DNA of 64,000 bases from Sphingobium fluviale (GCF_004122115.1 NZ_SBKP01000013.1:18713-82712); one strand, 5' to 3'. Positions 1 to 12,391 are shown, counted from the first letter of the stretch. The notes: a model not told the origin generated them from the sequence alone. Translations and numbers: made by a program.

Positions 1-408
1 GTCTTTCTTGAAGAAATAGGCGATCTCGGTCGCGGCATTTTCTTCGCTGTCCGATCCGTGGACCGAATTGGCCTCGATCGATTCGGCGAACAGCTTGCGG
101 ATCGTGCCCTCATCGGCGTTTTCCGGGTTGGTCGCGCCCATGATGTCGCGGTTGCGCTTCACGGCGTTTTCGCCTTCCAGCACCTGAACCACCACCGGGC
201 CAGAGATCATGAACGCCACCAGATCAGCAAAGAAGGGGCGTTCCTTGTGGACGGCGTAAAAGCCCTCGGCCTGCTCGCGGCTCATGCGGATGCGCTTGGA
301 CGCGACGACGCGCAGGCCAGCTTCTTCCAGCTTCGCGGTGATCGCGCCGGTGAGGTTGCGGCGGGTGGCGTCGGGCTTGATAATCGAAAAAGTGCGGGTA
401 ACGGCCAT
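1..408 (-). CDS. ndk: Nucleoside diphosphate kinase, C-terminus cut by window edge
   Basis: Transfers the gamma-phosphate from ATP to other NDPs through a phosphohistidine, balancing nucleotide pools in the cytosol. 136 residues are visible, starting [18 protein letters not shown] (the family N-terminus with the IIKPD motif). They include [12 protein letters not shown] and the active-site region NSVHGSDS, whose His is the phosphorylated residue. The reading frame is still open at base 1 after FFKKD. The family usually ends a few residues later (about 140 aa), so only the last four or five residues are missing. It lies downstream of holC in the same direction, with a 92-bp gap, so co-transcription with pepA-holC is possible. 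Identity is very secure. Confidence 0.96.
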   Translation of the reverse strand, partial: MAVTRTFSIIKPDATRRNLTGAITAKLEEAGLRVVASKRIRMSREQAEGFYAVHKERPFFADLVAFMISGPVVVQVLEGENAVKRNRDIMGATNPENADEGTIRKLFAESIEANSVHGSDSEENAATEIAYFFKKD

Positions 409-500
409 TTTGAAAAGGCTCCACTGGTTGATCGGATGACGATTGGCGGGCGCTTTAGCCGCGATGCTGCGGCGCGGCAAGGGGATTAATCATGCCCTTC

Positions 501-944
501 TTATGGCCCCTCGATCCATTTGCGCCCTTCTTGCCGCCAGAAGCGGGGCGTTACATCAGCTCGGCCCTTCAGCGCGCGCCAGCAATCCCGCGCGGCGGCT
601 ATCGTGCCATCATCGAAGAAATAGAAAGCGCGCTCGAAAGACAAAGCCTCTTCCCTCCAAACGCCGTCGGTCAGCGCAATGTTCCGCGCGGCGTTGGCTG
701 GAGTGGCTGCGGCCTCCGCAGTCAGCAGGATCGGCTGCATCGCGTCATCGCCCTCCCCCGCTATCCCATGCGCGAGGAAGCTCTCCGGCTTCCATTCCCA
801 CAGCGCGCGGGAGAAACGAGCAAGCGCGCCCTCGCGCCCATCCACCACCAGCAGCCGCGCGCCATCATCCAGCAGCTTTTGCGCGATAACGGGCAGCACC
901 TGCTCCACGGGATCACGGCTGAGCTGATAGAAGTCTACTCTCAC
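501..944 (-). CDS. holC: DNA polymerase III chi subunit
   Basis: 147 aa, the expected size for HolC, the clamp-loader accessory subunit that links the replisome to SSB. The start MRVDFYQLSRDP and the block LLVVDGREGALARFSRALWEW match the family pattern (short N-terminal strand, then the 'D...LD..LW.w....FLPHG' region, here FLAHG). The start is GTG and follows the pepA TAG stop with no intervening base, so it is almost certainly translated by coupling from pepA. This pepA-holC pairing is common in proteobacteria. No catalytic motif is expected. Identification rests on length, motif and context. Confidence 0.88.
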   Translation of the reverse strand: MRVDFYQLSRDPVEQVLPVIAQKLLDDGARLLVVDGREGALARFSRALWEWKPESFLAHGIAGEGDDAMQPILLTAEAAATPANAARNIALTDGVWREEALSFERAFYFFDDGTIAAARDCWRALKGRADVTPRFWRQEGRKWIEGP

Positions 945-2399
945 CTATTGCTCGAACTTGTCGGCCACCAGCCGGTCTAGCAGGCGCACGCCAAAGCCGG
1001 TGGCCCCCTTGTCCCATGTGCCGCCGGGTTTGTCGGCCCAGACCATGCCCGCGATATCGAGATGCGCCCATTTCACGCCCTCGTCGATGAAGCGCTTGAT
1101 GAACTGTGCGGCGGTGATCGACCCGGCATAGCGGCCGCCGGTGTTTTTCATATCCGCAATCGGGCTGTCGATCATCTTGTCATAGGCATCGCCCAGCGGA
1201 AAGCGCCAGAGCTTGTCGCCTGCGGCCGTTCCCGCCGCCAACAGATCATCCGCCAGCGAGTCGTCATTGCTGAACAGGCCGCCATGTTCATTGCCCAGAG
1301 ATACGATCATCGCGCCTGTGAGCGTCGCGAGGTCGATCAACGTGGCGGGTTTATAGGTCTGCTGCGCCCATGTGATGACATCGCACAGGACAAGCCGCCC
1401 TTCTGCATCGGTGTTGATGACCTCTATCGTCTGGCCAGACATCGAGCTGACGACATCGCCCGGCCGTTGCGCATTGCCATCGGGCATGTTCTCGACCAAG
1501 CCGCAGATGCCGATGACCCGCGCCTTCGCCTTGCGCAAGCCAAGCGCGCGCATAGTGCCCGCTACGGCGCCCGCACCGCCCATATCCCACTTCATGTCTT
1601 CCATGCCCGCGGCAGGCTTGATCGAGATGCCACCGGTATCGAATGTCACGCCCTTGCCGACCAGCACGAGCGGGGTTGCGGCGGCGTCATTCGTGCCGTT
1701 CCACTCCATGGCGAGCAGGCGCGGCTTGCGCACAGAACCTTGCGCCACGCCCAGAAGCGCGCCCATGCCAAGGCTTGCCATCTCGGTTTCATCGAGCACG
1801 GTGAGCTTGACGCCCAGCCCTTCAAGCGCGCGGCACCGCTCGACGAAGCTTTCGGGATAGAGGATGTTGGCAGGCTCTGCCACCAGATCGCGGGTGAAGC
1901 GCACGCCCTCGGCCACGGCAGAGAGGTGCGCCCACTCGCCCGCGCAGTCCGCGCCGCTCACCAGCTCGACCGTGGCGAGAGTCGGCTTCTGCTTTTCCGG
2001 CTGCTTGGTGCGGTATTTGTCGATGCGCCAGCCGCGCAGCTCTGCACCCAGGCCGAAGCGCGATACGCCCGCTGCCGTCACCGGCCCTGCCGCCTCGAAG
2101 CTGACCGAGGCGAAAGTCGCGCCCGATGTCAGCAGCCGCGCGGTGAGCGCCGCCCCGGCCTTTTCCATGTCCGCATCGCTCGCGCCACCAACGCCAAGCA
2201 GAAGCACACGCCGCGCCTGCCCATCTATCTGCATGAAACTCTCGACCACCGCCCCACATTCGCCCGCAAAGCGCGCCAGCGCGGCGGCGCCTGCCATATC
2301 GGCCACAGCAGCGGGCAACAGCTCCAGCCCGCCGGTCTTCACGGTATAGACAAGCGCATCGGCTTGTGCAGAACGGGCAGCGGCAAAACGAATGTCCAT
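945..2399 (-). CDS. pepA: Leucyl aminopeptidase (M17 family)
   Basis: 484-aa cytosolic metallo-exopeptidase that removes N-terminal residues from peptides. The C-terminal catalytic domain shows the full M17 signature: GKGVTFDTGG (Lys249, Asp254), KWDMGGAGAV (Asp272) and NTDAEGRL at residues 329-336, which carries the two-zinc ligands. The N-terminal half is the less conserved macro-like domain. It is the first gene of the minus-strand group pepA-holC-(ndk) and is divergent from lptD. The 175-bp divergent gap (2400-2574) must hold both promoters. No convincing -35/-10 pair was picked out. Confidence 0.96.
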   Translation of the reverse strand: MDIRFAAARSAQADALVYTVKTGGLELLPAAVADMAGAAALARFAGECGAVVESFMQIDGQARRVLLLGVGGASDADMEKAGAALTARLLTSGATFASVSFEAAGPVTAAGVSRFGLGAELRGWRIDKYRTKQPEKQKPTLATVELVSGADCAGEWAHLSAVAEGVRFTRDLVAEPANILYPESFVERCRALEGLGVKLTVLDETEMASLGMGALLGVAQGSVRKPRLLAMEWNGTNDAAATPLVLVGKGVTFDTGGISIKPAAGMEDMKWDMGGAGAVAGTMRALGLRKAKARVIGICGLVENMPDGNAQRPGDVVSSMSGQTIEVINTDAEGRLVLCDVITWAQQTYKPATLIDLATLTGAMIVSLGNEHGGLFSNDDSLADDLLAAGTAAGDKLWRFPLGDAYDKMIDSPIADMKNTGGRYAGSITAAQFIKRFIDEGVKWAHLDIAGMVWADKPGGTWDKGATGFGVRLLDRLVADKFEQ

Positions 2400-2574
2400 T
2401 TACTCTCTTTCAGCAAGCAGGGGCAGATATGGACCGGCGTTACACCAGCCGCCCCATGATGGTAAAGCGCAGACGATCCGCGATGATATGATTGCTGGAG
2501 GGATTGCGGGATGCACCCTGATGCAATAGGCGGTCTTCATCCACCCCTTGCCGCATGAGCCGATTGCAGACCTG

Positions 2575-4830
2575 ATGGAATTTCCGCTCTCTCCTCCATA
2601 CAAAGCGCGCCAGCGACATGCGCTGGCTGGCGTGACGACGCTGATGCTGGCGCTGGCGGCGCAGAACGCTCAGGCGCAAGCGGACCAGCAGTCTCCTCCC
2701 CCCCCCCTCGCTTCCACAACGATGGATCAGGCAGACGAGATTGCCTTTTCGGCAGACCTACTGGAGTATGACGAAAACAGCGATATCGTTACCGCGACCG
2801 GCAATGTGATTGCCGTGCGCGAGGGCAACCGCCTGCGCGCAGACAAGGTGGTCTGGAACCGCACCACCGGGCGGGTAGACGCCAGCGGCAATGTATCCAC
2901 CACCGATGTCGAGGGCAATGTCGCCTATGGCGATACGCTGGAAGTGACGGACACTCTGAAGGACGGCATCGCCGAAAACCTGCTGCTGGTGATGACGCAG
3001 GGCGGCAGGCTCGTCGCGCGCCGTGGAGAGCTGCGCGATGGCGTCTATTATCTCGATCAGGCAGCCTATTCGCCCTGTTCCGTCGAGGGTGCGAAAGGCT
3101 GTTCCAAGGAGCCGAGCTGGCAACTGAAGGCCGTCAAGGTGCGCTATGACCCGAAGCGGAAACGGGTTTATTACAAGACGGCAAGTCTGGAGTTGTTCGG
3201 CATCCCGCTTGGCGTGTGGCCCGGTTTTTCTCATCCGGCGGGCAACGCGGGGGGATCGGGCTTTCTTCTGCCCGATTTTCGCATCAACGGCCTGAACGGT
3301 TTTGAGCTGGCCCAGCCTTATTACATCAAGCTCGCGTCCAACCGGGACATGACGCTTACGCCGCATCTCTTTTCCAATCAGGCGCCAATGCTGGAAGGCA
3401 ATTACCGCGCATGGATCGGGCGCGGTTCATACAATATGCTCGGCTATATCACCAACAGCGTGCAGAGCGACGGCGTGGCGGGCGCGCAACCGAGCGACCG
3501 GCAGTTTCGCGGCTATATCGAGGCGAGCGGTTCCTATCGTTTCAACCCGGAGTGGCGGCTGTATGGATCGGTGCGCCGCGCGAGCGACCGCACCTTCCTG
3601 CGTCGCTACAGCATCAACGGCGACGACCGGCTGCGCACCACGCTCAAGGCCGAACGGATAGACGCCAACAGCTATTTCTCGCTGACCGGCTGGGCGGTGC
3701 AGACCATGCGCCTCGGCGATAATCAGCGCCAGATGCCGATTGCGCTGCCGGTTATGGATATGCGCTGGCGCCTACCTGCGCCCGTTCTGGGCGGGCGGGT
3801 ACAGCTTCAGGCCAACAGTCTCGCGATCAGCCGCAGCAGCGGGCAGGATACGCAGCGCGCCTTTGCCTCTGCCCAGTGGAAGTGGCGCGGCCTCACCGGC
3901 ATGGGGCAAGAGCTGGCGCTCACCGCTTATGCGCGTGGCGATGCCTATCACAGCAGCAATACGGCGCTTAATCCCATCGCCGCCTATGCCGGCAAGGGTG
4001 GATGGCAGGCACGGGGCATCGCGGCCCTCTCTGCCGATGCGCGCTGGCCGTTCGTGGGAGATTTTCTGGGCGGAAGACAACGGATCGTGCCGCGCGTACA
4101 GCTTGTCGCCGCGCCCCATCTCGCCAACATTGCGCTGCCCAATGAAGATGCGCGCAGCGTTGATCTGGAAGACAGCAACCTCTTCGCGCTTAACCGCTTT
4201 CCGGGCTATGACAGGTTTGAGGACTCAAGCCGCCTCACGCTGGGCATAGAATATGGCCTTACGCTCAGGGACTTCACGCTAGAGAGCGTTATCGGTCAAA
4301 GTTTCCGCCTTACCCGCCGCCCGACATTGCTGCCGGATGGCACCGGCCTGACAGACAGGGAGTCCGATTTTGTCGGCAGGACGACGGTGCGCTTCCGGGA
4401 TTTTCTGGCGCTTACCCATCGCTTTCGTCTGGACAAGGACAATCTCGCCATCCGCCGCAACGAGGTGGACGCCACTATTGGCTCGCGTCGTACCTATGCG
4501 GTCATCAGCTATCTGCGGCTGGACCGGAATATCACACGCCAGCTGGAAGATCTGGCCGACAATGAGGAAATGCGGATCGGCGCGCGTGTTGCGATTGCGC
4601 GCTACTGGTCTGTCTTTGGCTCGACCGTGATTGACCTGACCGGCAGAAACGAGGTTCCGGGAGTTTTGGCAGACGGCTTCGAGCCGGTTCACCATCGCCT
4701 GGGCATCGACTATCGCGACGACTGCCTCAACATCTCGTTCATCTGGCGGCGCAGCTATCAGGCCAGCGGCGATGCGCGCACCAACAACAACTTTCAGCTT
4801 CGGCTGGCGTTTCGCAATCTTGGCATATAA
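2575..4830 (+). CDS. lptD: LPS-assembly protein LptD (OstA)
   Basis: Outer-membrane beta-barrel that, with LptE, inserts LPS into the outer leaflet. 751 aa from the ATG at 2575. A TTG at 2548 would add nine residues, but the ATG places the signal peptide (LAGVTTLMLALAAQNAQAQA) more normally. After it come the OstA/LptA-like N-domain (about residues 55-180, with VTATGNVIAVREGNRLRADK) and the C-terminal barrel. Cys residues in SPCSVEGAKGC and near the end (DDCLNISF) fit the inter-domain disulfide pattern of LptD. A run of ten C bases at 2698-2707 encodes a Pro stretch just after the signal peptide. It leads the conserved lptD-surA-pdxA-rsmA operon. Confidence 0.93.
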   Translation: MEFPLSPPYKARQRHALAGVTTLMLALAAQNAQAQADQQSPPPPLASTTMDQADEIAFSADLLEYDENSDIVTATGNVIAVREGNRLRADKVVWNRTTGRVDASGNVSTTDVEGNVAYGDTLEVTDTLKDGIAENLLLVMTQGGRLVARRGELRDGVYYLDQAAYSPCSVEGAKGCSKEPSWQLKAVKVRYDPKRKRVYYKTASLELFGIPLGVWPGFSHPAGNAGGSGFLLPDFRINGLNGFELAQPYYIKLASNRDMTLTPHLFSNQAPMLEGNYRAWIGRGSYNMLGYITNSVQSDGVAGAQPSDRQFRGYIEASGSYRFNPEWRLYGSVRRASDRTFLRRYSINGDDRLRTTLKAERIDANSYFSLTGWAVQTMRLGDNQRQMPIALPVMDMRWRLPAPVLGGRVQLQANSLAISRSSGQDTQRAFASAQWKWRGLTGMGQELALTAYARGDAYHSSNTALNPIAAYAGKGGWQARGIAALSADARWPFVGDFLGGRQRIVPRVQLVAAPHLANIALPNEDARSVDLEDSNLFALNRFPGYDRFEDSSRLTLGIEYGLTLRDFTLESVIGQSFRLTRRPTLLPDGTGLTDRESDFVGRTTVRFRDFLALTHRFRLDKDNLAIRRNEVDATIGSRRTYAVISYLRLDRNITRQLEDLADNEEMRIGARVAIARYWSVFGSTVIDLTGRNEVPGVLADGFEPVHHRLGIDYRDDCLNISFIWRRSYQASGDARTNNNFQLRLAFRNLGI

Positions 4831-4929
4831 GGGTTGCTGTTCAGGGGCGGATGTCACTCAGCCAGGGTTCATCATCGGGGCGGTAAACGGCCTGCCTGTA
4901 ACAGTTTGTTGAGAAGAGTAGTGTCGCAG

Positions 4930-6288
4930 ATGGTCATAATGAAAACCGCCGCATTCCGGCGCGCTGCAAAGGCTTCTTCGGTTCGTTGTCTGGGGATGGC
5001 CCTTCTGGCGCTTGCGGCGGCCACACCCGGCACCGCCCAGAACGCAACCGATTCGCTCAAGCTGCCCGAAGACCTGACCATCTTCGAGGACCGCGACCCC
5101 AATCTTCATAAGCCCACCGCTGTCGTCAACGGCCAGATCATCACCAAGACCGATGTCGACCAGCGCATGGCGCTGATCGTGCTGGCGAATGGCGGCAAGA
5201 TCGCGGACGAGGAACTGGCGCGCCTGCGCCTTCAGGTGCTGCGCAACCTTATCGACGAAACGCTTCAGATCCAGGAAGCGGCGGCCAACGACATCACGAT
5301 CACCAAGCCGGAGCTGGAGGAGAGCTTTGCGCGTGTGGCGACCAATTTCCGCCAAACGCCCAAGGATTTCGCGAAATATCTGACCACAAAGGGCAGCTCC
5401 GCCGCCAGCATCAGCCGCCAGATCGAGGCGGAGACCGCATGGAGCCGCCTGCTCCGCCGCAAGGTTCAGCCGTTCGTCAATGTCAGCCAGGAGGAAGTGA
5501 AGGCGGTCATTGACAAGCTCAACGCCTCCAAGGGCGCGGATGAATATCGGGTGGGCGAGATTTATCTTTCGGCCACGCCGGAAAACGCCGATCAGATCTT
5601 CGGCAACGCGCGCAATATCATCGACCAGATCCGCCAGGGCGGCTCTTTCGCGGCGTATGCGCGCCAGTTTTCCGAGGCATCGACAGCGGCGGTGGGTGGC
5701 GATCTGGGCTGGGTGCGCGCTGGCCAGTTGCCAGACGCGCTGGCGCAGGCGGTTGCGGAAATCCAGGTTGGCCAGATTGCCGGTCCGGTGGCCATACCCG
5801 GCGGCTATTCCATCGTCTTCCTGAGCGACAAGCGCAAGGTTCTGACCGCTGACCCGCGCGATGCGGTGCTCAGTCTCAAGCAGATTTCCATCATCTTCCC
5901 CAAGGGCACGGGAGAGGCGAAAGCAAATGCGATCGTCAAGACCTTCGGCGAACAGATGAAAGGCCTGCAAGGGTGCGGCAGCGTGGCCGATATCGCGGCA
6001 AAGCTGGGCGCCGATGTGATCGACAATGATAATGTGAAAATCCGCGATCTGCCGGCGCCGTTGCAGCCGCTGATGCTTGACCTTCAGGTGGGGCAGGCAA
6101 CCCCGCCCTTCGGTTCTCCCGACAGCGGGGTGCGCTCTCTGGTGCTGTGCGGCCGGGATGACCCGCAGGACGCCGGCGCGCCCTCCTTCGAGCAGATCAT
6201 GTCCCAGATCGAGGATGAGCGCGTGAACAAGCGTGCGCGCATCTACCTGCGCGATTTGCGGCGAGACGCGATCATCGACTATAATTGA
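4930..6288 (+). CDS. surA: Periplasmic peptidyl-prolyl isomerase / chaperone SurA
   Basis: About 452 aa. It begins with a signal peptide (CLGMALLALAAATPGTAQ) and continues with a SurA N-terminal chaperone region (VVNGQIITKTDVDQR, residues about 60-180). A parvulin PPIase domain follows (about 215-320, with GEIYLSATPE, GGSFAAYARQFSE and GGDLGWV), then a second, weaker C-terminal repeat. SurA escorts unfolded barrel proteins, including LptD, across the periplasm, which fits its place directly downstream of lptD. ATG 4930 lies 11 bp after a purine-rich GAGAAGAG at 4911-4918. ATG 4939 is the alternative. An in-frame extension back to 4834 has no signal-peptide logic. Confidence 0.9.
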   Translation: MVIMKTAAFRRAAKASSVRCLGMALLALAAATPGTAQNATDSLKLPEDLTIFEDRDPNLHKPTAVVNGQIITKTDVDQRMALIVLANGGKIADEELARLRLQVLRNLIDETLQIQEAAANDITITKPELEESFARVATNFRQTPKDFAKYLTTKGSSAASISRQIEAETAWSRLLRRKVQPFVNVSQEEVKAVIDKLNASKGADEYRVGEIYLSATPENADQIFGNARNIIDQIRQGGSFAAYARQFSEASTAAVGGDLGWVRAGQLPDALAQAVAEIQVGQIAGPVAIPGGYSIVFLSDKRKVLTADPRDAVLSLKQISIIFPKGTGEAKANAIVKTFGEQMKGLQGCGSVADIAAKLGADVIDNDNVKIRDLPAPLQPLMLDLQVGQATPPFGSPDSGVRSLVLCGRDDPQDAGAPSFEQIMSQIEDERVNKRARIYLRDLRRDAIIDYN

Positions 6289-6291
6289 GCC

Positions 6292-7323
6292 ATGCCTGCT
6301 TCCCTAAGCCATGATGCCCTTCCCCCGCTGGCGGTAACGCTGGGCGATCCGGCGGGGATCGGGCCAGAGATCATCGGCAAGGCATGGGCAGTGCGCGAGG
6401 CGCATGGGCTTAGCCCCTTCTTCGTTATCGGAAGCAGCCGTGCGATCAGCGCCGTCTGGAATGGCCCGATTGCGCGGATCGGCTCGCCAGACGAGGCACG
6501 GGCCGTCTATGGCTCTGCCCTCCCCTGCCTTGAGATCGAATGTACCGGCGAAATTGTGCCGGGCCAGCCCGATGCGGATGGCGCGCACTGTGCGCTGCAT
6601 GCGCTGGAGATCGGCATCGGCCTTGCCAAATCCGGGGTGGCGAGCGCACTTGTCACCGGCCCGGTCGGCAAGAGCCAGCTCTATGCGGTGGGCTTCACGC
6701 ATCCGGGGCAGACGGAATTTATTGCCGAGCGCTGTGGCATCGCGCGTGACAATGCGGTGATGATGCTCGCCGGGCCATCGCTGCGCGTGATTCCGGTGAC
6801 GATCCATATCCCGCTGCGCGATGTGGCGGATGCGCTGTCCGTAGACTTGATCCGTGTTCGTGCGCTGGTCACAGCCAGAGGGCTTTGCCGCAATTTCGGC
6901 ATTGAAAAGCCGCGCCTCGTGGTGGCGGGGCTAAACCCCCATGCGGGAGAGAACGGCAATCTGGGGCGCGAGGAGATGGAGATCATCCAGCCTGCTGTCG
7001 AGTCCCTCCGGGCGGAAGGGCTGGAAATCAGCGGGCCGTATCCGCCCGATGCGCTGTTTCATGAGAGCATGCGCGAAACTTATGATGCGGCGCTGTGCAT
7101 GTATCATGATCAAGCGCTGATCCCTTTGAAGACGCTGCATTTTGACGAGGGCGTCAACATGACTTTGGGCCTGCCGATCGTGCGCACCTCGCCCGATCAT
7201 GGCACCGCGTTCGGCATCGCCGGCCAGAACATCGCCAGCCCCGGCGCGATGATCGCCGCGATCCGCATGGCCGAAAAGGCGGTGCGCGGCAGGCTGACCC
7301 TTAGCGAAAGCGCCTGTGGCTGA
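6292..7323 (+). CDS. pdxA: 4-hydroxythreonine-4-phosphate dehydrogenase
   Basis: 343-aa NAD-dependent enzyme of the DXP-dependent vitamin B6 route. It oxidises and decarboxylates 4-phosphohydroxy-threonine. The N-terminus [15 protein letters not shown] is the family hallmark. HPGQTEFIA supplies a metal-binding His, and [21 protein letters not shown] and [13 protein letters not shown] carry the other metal and phosphate contacts, so the active site looks complete. It starts 3 bp after the surA stop and overlaps rsmA by 8 bp, as in many proteobacteria. Confidence 0.96.
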   Translation: MPASLSHDALPPLAVTLGDPAGIGPEIIGKAWAVREAHGLSPFFVIGSSRAISAVWNGPIARIGSPDEARAVYGSALPCLEIECTGEIVPGQPDADGAHCALHALEIGIGLAKSGVASALVTGPVGKSQLYAVGFTHPGQTEFIAERCGIARDNAVMMLAGPSLRVIPVTIHIPLRDVADALSVDLIRVRALVTARGLCRNFGIEKPRLVVAGLNPHAGENGNLGREEMEIIQPAVESLRAEGLEISGPYPPDALFHESMRETYDAALCMYHDQALIPLKTLHFDEGVNMTLGLPIVRTSPDHGTAFGIAGQNIASPGAMIAAIRMAEKAVRGRLTLSESACG

Positions 7324-8131
7324 TCTTCCGCCGCTGCGCGATGTGATTGCCCGGCACGGCCTGCGCGCGAGCAAGGCGCTGGGCCAGAACTTCCTGCTGG
7401 ACGAGCAATTGCTCGGCCGGATCGCCGCGATACCGGGCGATTTTGCGGGCGCCTCGGTGTTCGAGGTCGGCCCCGGCCCCGGTGGCCTGACTCGCGCGGC
7501 ACTGAAGGCGGGCGCACGGGTGACGGCAGTGGAGATGGACCGGCGCTGCATCCCTGCGCTGGAGGAACTGGGCGCGGCCTTTCCGGGGCAACTCACGATC
7601 ATCGAGGGTGATGCCATGAAGGTGGACGCGCGCCTTGCTGCGGGCGATGGCGCGCATATCCTTGCCAACTTGCCCTATAATGTCGGCACACATCTGCTCG
7701 TGGGCTGGCTATCGGCGGAGTGGAAACCGTGGTGGGCTTCGCTTACGCTCATGTTTCAACAGGAGGTGGCAGAGCGCATTGTCGCGCCGGTAGGAAGCGA
7801 GGCCTATGGCCGCCTCGCGGTGCTGAGCCAGTGGCGCACGGAGGCAAAGATCGCGATGAAGGTGCACCGCAGCGCCTTCACGCCGCCGCCCAAGGTGATG
7901 TCCGCCGTGGTGCATATCACGCCTGCCGATGCGCCGGAGGGAGTGAAGCTTTCAACCTTGGAGCGTGTAACCGCCGCCGCCTTCGGCCAGCGCCGCAAGA
8001 TGCTGAGGCAGAGCCTTAAAGGGTTGCCCGGCGCGCTCGACGCGCTGGAGGAACTGCGCATAGACCCGCAACGCCGCGCGGAAACGCTCTGCGTTGAGGA
8101 GTATGTCGCGATTGCGCGGCTATTGGGGTGA
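7316..8131 (+). CDS. rsmA: 16S rRNA (adenine(1518)-N(6)/adenine(1519)-N(6))-dimethyltransferase
   Basis: 271 aa (KsgA). Dimethylates two adjacent adenines in the helix-45 loop late in 30S assembly, using SAM. The sequence shows [12 protein letters not shown], the SAM-binding loop [13 protein letters not shown] and the catalytic motif NLPYNV, all canonical. A C-terminal alpha-helical domain follows ([15 protein letters not shown]). The GTG start lies inside the last codons of pdxA, giving an 8-bp overlap that implies coupling. Its last 12 bp overlap the 3' end of the convergent TPR gene. Confidence 0.96.
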   Translation: MADLPPLRDVIARHGLRASKALGQNFLLDEQLLGRIAAIPGDFAGASVFEVGPGPGGLTRAALKAGARVTAVEMDRRCIPALEELGAAFPGQLTIIEGDAMKVDARLAAGDGAHILANLPYNVGTHLLVGWLSAEWKPWWASLTLMFQQEVAERIVAPVGSEAYGRLAVLSQWRTEAKIAMKVHRSAFTPPPKVMSAVVHITPADAPEGVKLSTLERVTAAAFGQRRKMLRQSLKGLPGALDALEELRIDPQRRAETLCVEEYVAIARLLG

Positions 8132-8665
8132 GGCGGGCTTAGCTGAAACGGCGGGTGTGGTCGGCAGGCCCGTCACCACCGCAAGATCCTTCGCCTTTTG
8201 GGCGCTGTGAATTGCCGCCTGCTTCTCGATCAGTGCGCCCAGCTCCGCAATCTGAGGGCAGCTTCCCCGGCACAGCGTCTGCATGCGCGAGAGGTTTTCC
8301 TTGGCGTTGGCAATCGCCCCCCGCTCAGCCAGTGCGCGCACCGTGCCTGAGAGCGCCGCCATATCGGTCGGCTCCAGGCTCAACGCCGCATTGTAAAAGC
8401 GCACCGCCTTGCCCTGAAGCCCCTGCCCGCGCGCGACATCACCCAGCGCCACGAACACCGCTCGGTTGCGCGGGTCTGCTGCGAGCGCGCTCTCATAGGC
8501 ATCGTTGGCGCCATCGATATTGCCTGCCGCGCGCGCGGCATCGCCCTGTGCCTGCCACGCCAGCGAAACGGGATCGATCTCGTTATCCGGCCGCTTGCTG
8601 ATGCCCACGCTGGAGACAACGAGCGCCAGGCTGGCAAGGGCAAGGGTAGGCGGAGTGAAGCGCAT
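8120..8665 (-). CDS. TPR-repeat protein with N-terminal membrane segment
   Basis: 181 aa from the ATG at 8665. The upstream in-frame ATG at 8740 would overlap rsmB and put a charged stretch before the hydrophobic segment, so the shorter start is preferred. Residues about 5-23 ([17 protein letters not shown]) form a signal anchor or signal peptide. Two to three TPR-like helical pairs follow, such as [25 protein letters not shown] and [27 protein letters not shown]. The tail is Ala/Pro-rich. TPRs mediate protein contacts, and no enzymatic function can be assigned. It lies 71 bp downstream of rsmB and converges with rsmA. Confidence 0.75.
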   Translation of the reverse strand: MRFTPPTLALASLALVVSSVGISKRPDNEIDPVSLAWQAQGDAARAAGNIDGANDAYESALAADPRNRAVFVALGDVARGQGLQGKAVRFYNAALSLEPTDMAALSGTVRALAERGAIANAKENLSRMQTLCRGSCPQIAELGALIEKQAAIHSAQKAKDLAVVTGLPTTPAVSAKPASPQ

Positions 8666-8736
8666 GAACGTCTCCCAAAGGCCGCGCGGTCTGGCCTTGA
8701 GGCGGGGCTGTTCAGCACTGTTTCCCGGACTTCGCC

Positions 8737-9921
8737 TCATATCCTCACCAGCGCGGCGATGAAGAATCCATCCGTGCCATCATGCGCGGGCGTTAGCAAG
8801 CGGCCTTCACCATATTTGCGGCCTGCGGCTATGGCGGTGTCGTCTGCGCGCCAGCCGGGATGGCGCGCGAGGAAGGCGTCTATCTGCCCCGCGCCTTCCG
8901 CATGGGTGAGCGCGCAGACGGCATAGACCAGCCGTCCGCCGGGGCGGACGAGCGGCACGGAGATGTCCAGAATTCGGGATTGCTCAGCCACCAGCCGCTG
9001 AAGGCGGTCAGGCGTCAGCCTCCAGCGCGCCTCCGGGTTGCGGCGCCAGGTGCCGGTGCCTGAGCATGGCGCATCGATCAGCACGACATCGGCTTGCCCC
9101 GCGAACGGCGCGAGCGTAGCAGTCTCCTTGCCCGCATCGAGCAGCAGCGTCTCGATAAACCCGGCCCCCGCCCGCGCCGCGCGATCCGGCAGGCGGGAGA
9201 GGCGGTCCCGGTTCACATCCGCCGCGATCAGCCTGCCCTGCCCCGCCATATCGGCGGCGAGCGCCAGCGTCTTGCCGCCCGCCCCGGCGCATAGATCCAC
9301 CACCGCCATGCCGGGCATAGCGGCACAGGCGCGCGCGATGTGCTGGCTGCCCGCGTCCTGAATCTCGATCAGGCCGTCAGTATAAGCGGCCGATTGCTCG
9401 ACATTGGTGTTGTCGTGCAGGCGAAGCGCATTGGGCAGGCCCGCTATTGGTTCGGCATCGGCCAAGTGGCCGCGCACCTGCTTGGGGCTGGCCTTCAGCG
9501 TGTTGACGCGCAGATCGAGAGGTGCGCGCTCCAGCAGGGCGGCGTGCTCGGCGCTGTGCTGCACTGGCGCGGAGAGATGGGGCATCAGCCAGTGCGGCAC
9601 CATGCCGGGGGATGCGCGTACCTCGTCGGCGCGGATCGGCGCGGGCGCGTGAGGCGAAGCGTCAAACAGGCTCGCCAGTTCCGGCTGCTGCTCAGTCAAC
9701 GCCAGCATCGCCGCGCGCCCAGTCGCCGGGGTTTCCGCGCACAAACGGATCGCCGCATAGATATACTCCCGCACCGCCCGCCGGTCTTTCGATCCGGCAT
9801 AGCGGCGCTCCTTGAAATAGCGGGCAATGAGCGTGTCTGCCGCGGCTCCACCCTCTCTCGCGGCGACGATGATCGCATCGAGCAGCTCTATCGCCGCCTG
9901 AACGCGCGCCTGCGGGGTCAT
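8737..9921 (-). CDS. rsmB: RsmB-like 16S rRNA m5C methyltransferase (NOL1/NOP2/Sun family)
   Basis: 394 aa. The N-terminal NusB-like RNA-binding helices cover about residues 1-135, and the SAM-dependent methyltransferase domain is C-terminal. Visible motifs are VVDLCAGAGGKTLALA (SAM binding), LIDAPCSGTGTWRRNPEARW (motif IV with PCSGTG, one catalytic Cys) and LVYAVCALTHAEGAGQ. The last stands where the family normally has the second Cys, the catalytic nucleophile, in a 'TCS' motif. Here it is AVCAL, with the Cys kept. Specificity for C967 is inferred from the family, not shown. Confidence 0.85.
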   Translation of the reverse strand: MTPQARVQAAIELLDAIIVAAREGGAAADTLIARYFKERRYAGSKDRRAVREYIYAAIRLCAETPATGRAAMLALTEQQPELASLFDASPHAPAPIRADEVRASPGMVPHWLMPHLSAPVQHSAEHAALLERAPLDLRVNTLKASPKQVRGHLADAEPIAGLPNALRLHDNTNVEQSAAYTDGLIEIQDAGSQHIARACAAMPGMAVVDLCAGAGGKTLALAADMAGQGRLIAADVNRDRLSRLPDRAARAGAGFIETLLLDAGKETATLAPFAGQADVVLIDAPCSGTGTWRRNPEARWRLTPDRLQRLVAEQSRILDISVPLVRPGGRLVYAVCALTHAEGAGQIDAFLARHPGWRADDTAIAAGRKYGEGRLLTPAHDGTDGFFIAALVRI

Positions 9922-10000
9922 ATAACCACCTTCCGCTTTAGGGGAGGTGGCAGGAGTGAGGAATTTCCGGCACTTTCGTTCTGCAAAAGACCCACCCCAA

Positions 10001-10022
10001 CCCCTCCCGCATGCGGGAGGGG
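10001..10022. repeat. Perfect 11-bp palindromic stem (possible guaB terminator)
   Basis: Two perfectly complementary 11-bp arms (10001-10011 and 10012-10022) meet without a spacer, within a C-rich/G-rich string beginning CCCACCCCAA at 9991. It lies 14 bp past the guaB stop and could act as a hairpin for guaB transcripts. The T-tracts on both sides are poor (CTTTCT on the plus side, a late TCTTTT on the minus side). The composition resembles short dispersed repeats seen in many alphaproteobacterial genomes. That origin is inference. Confidence 0.55.
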
Positions 10023-10035
10023 CTTTCTATGCCGT

Positions 10036-12391
<2,356 letters not shown>

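Noticed and set aside
1062..2459. 465-aa plus-strand frame opposite pepA
   Set aside because: His/Arg-rich translation typical of antisense reading in GC-rich DNA; pepA motifs on the other strand are unambiguous.
9922..10000. Coding sequence across the rsmB-guaB gap
   Set aside because: Frames here spell repeat-type peptides (RPTPTPPACGRG) from the palindromic sequence and are not supported as genes.
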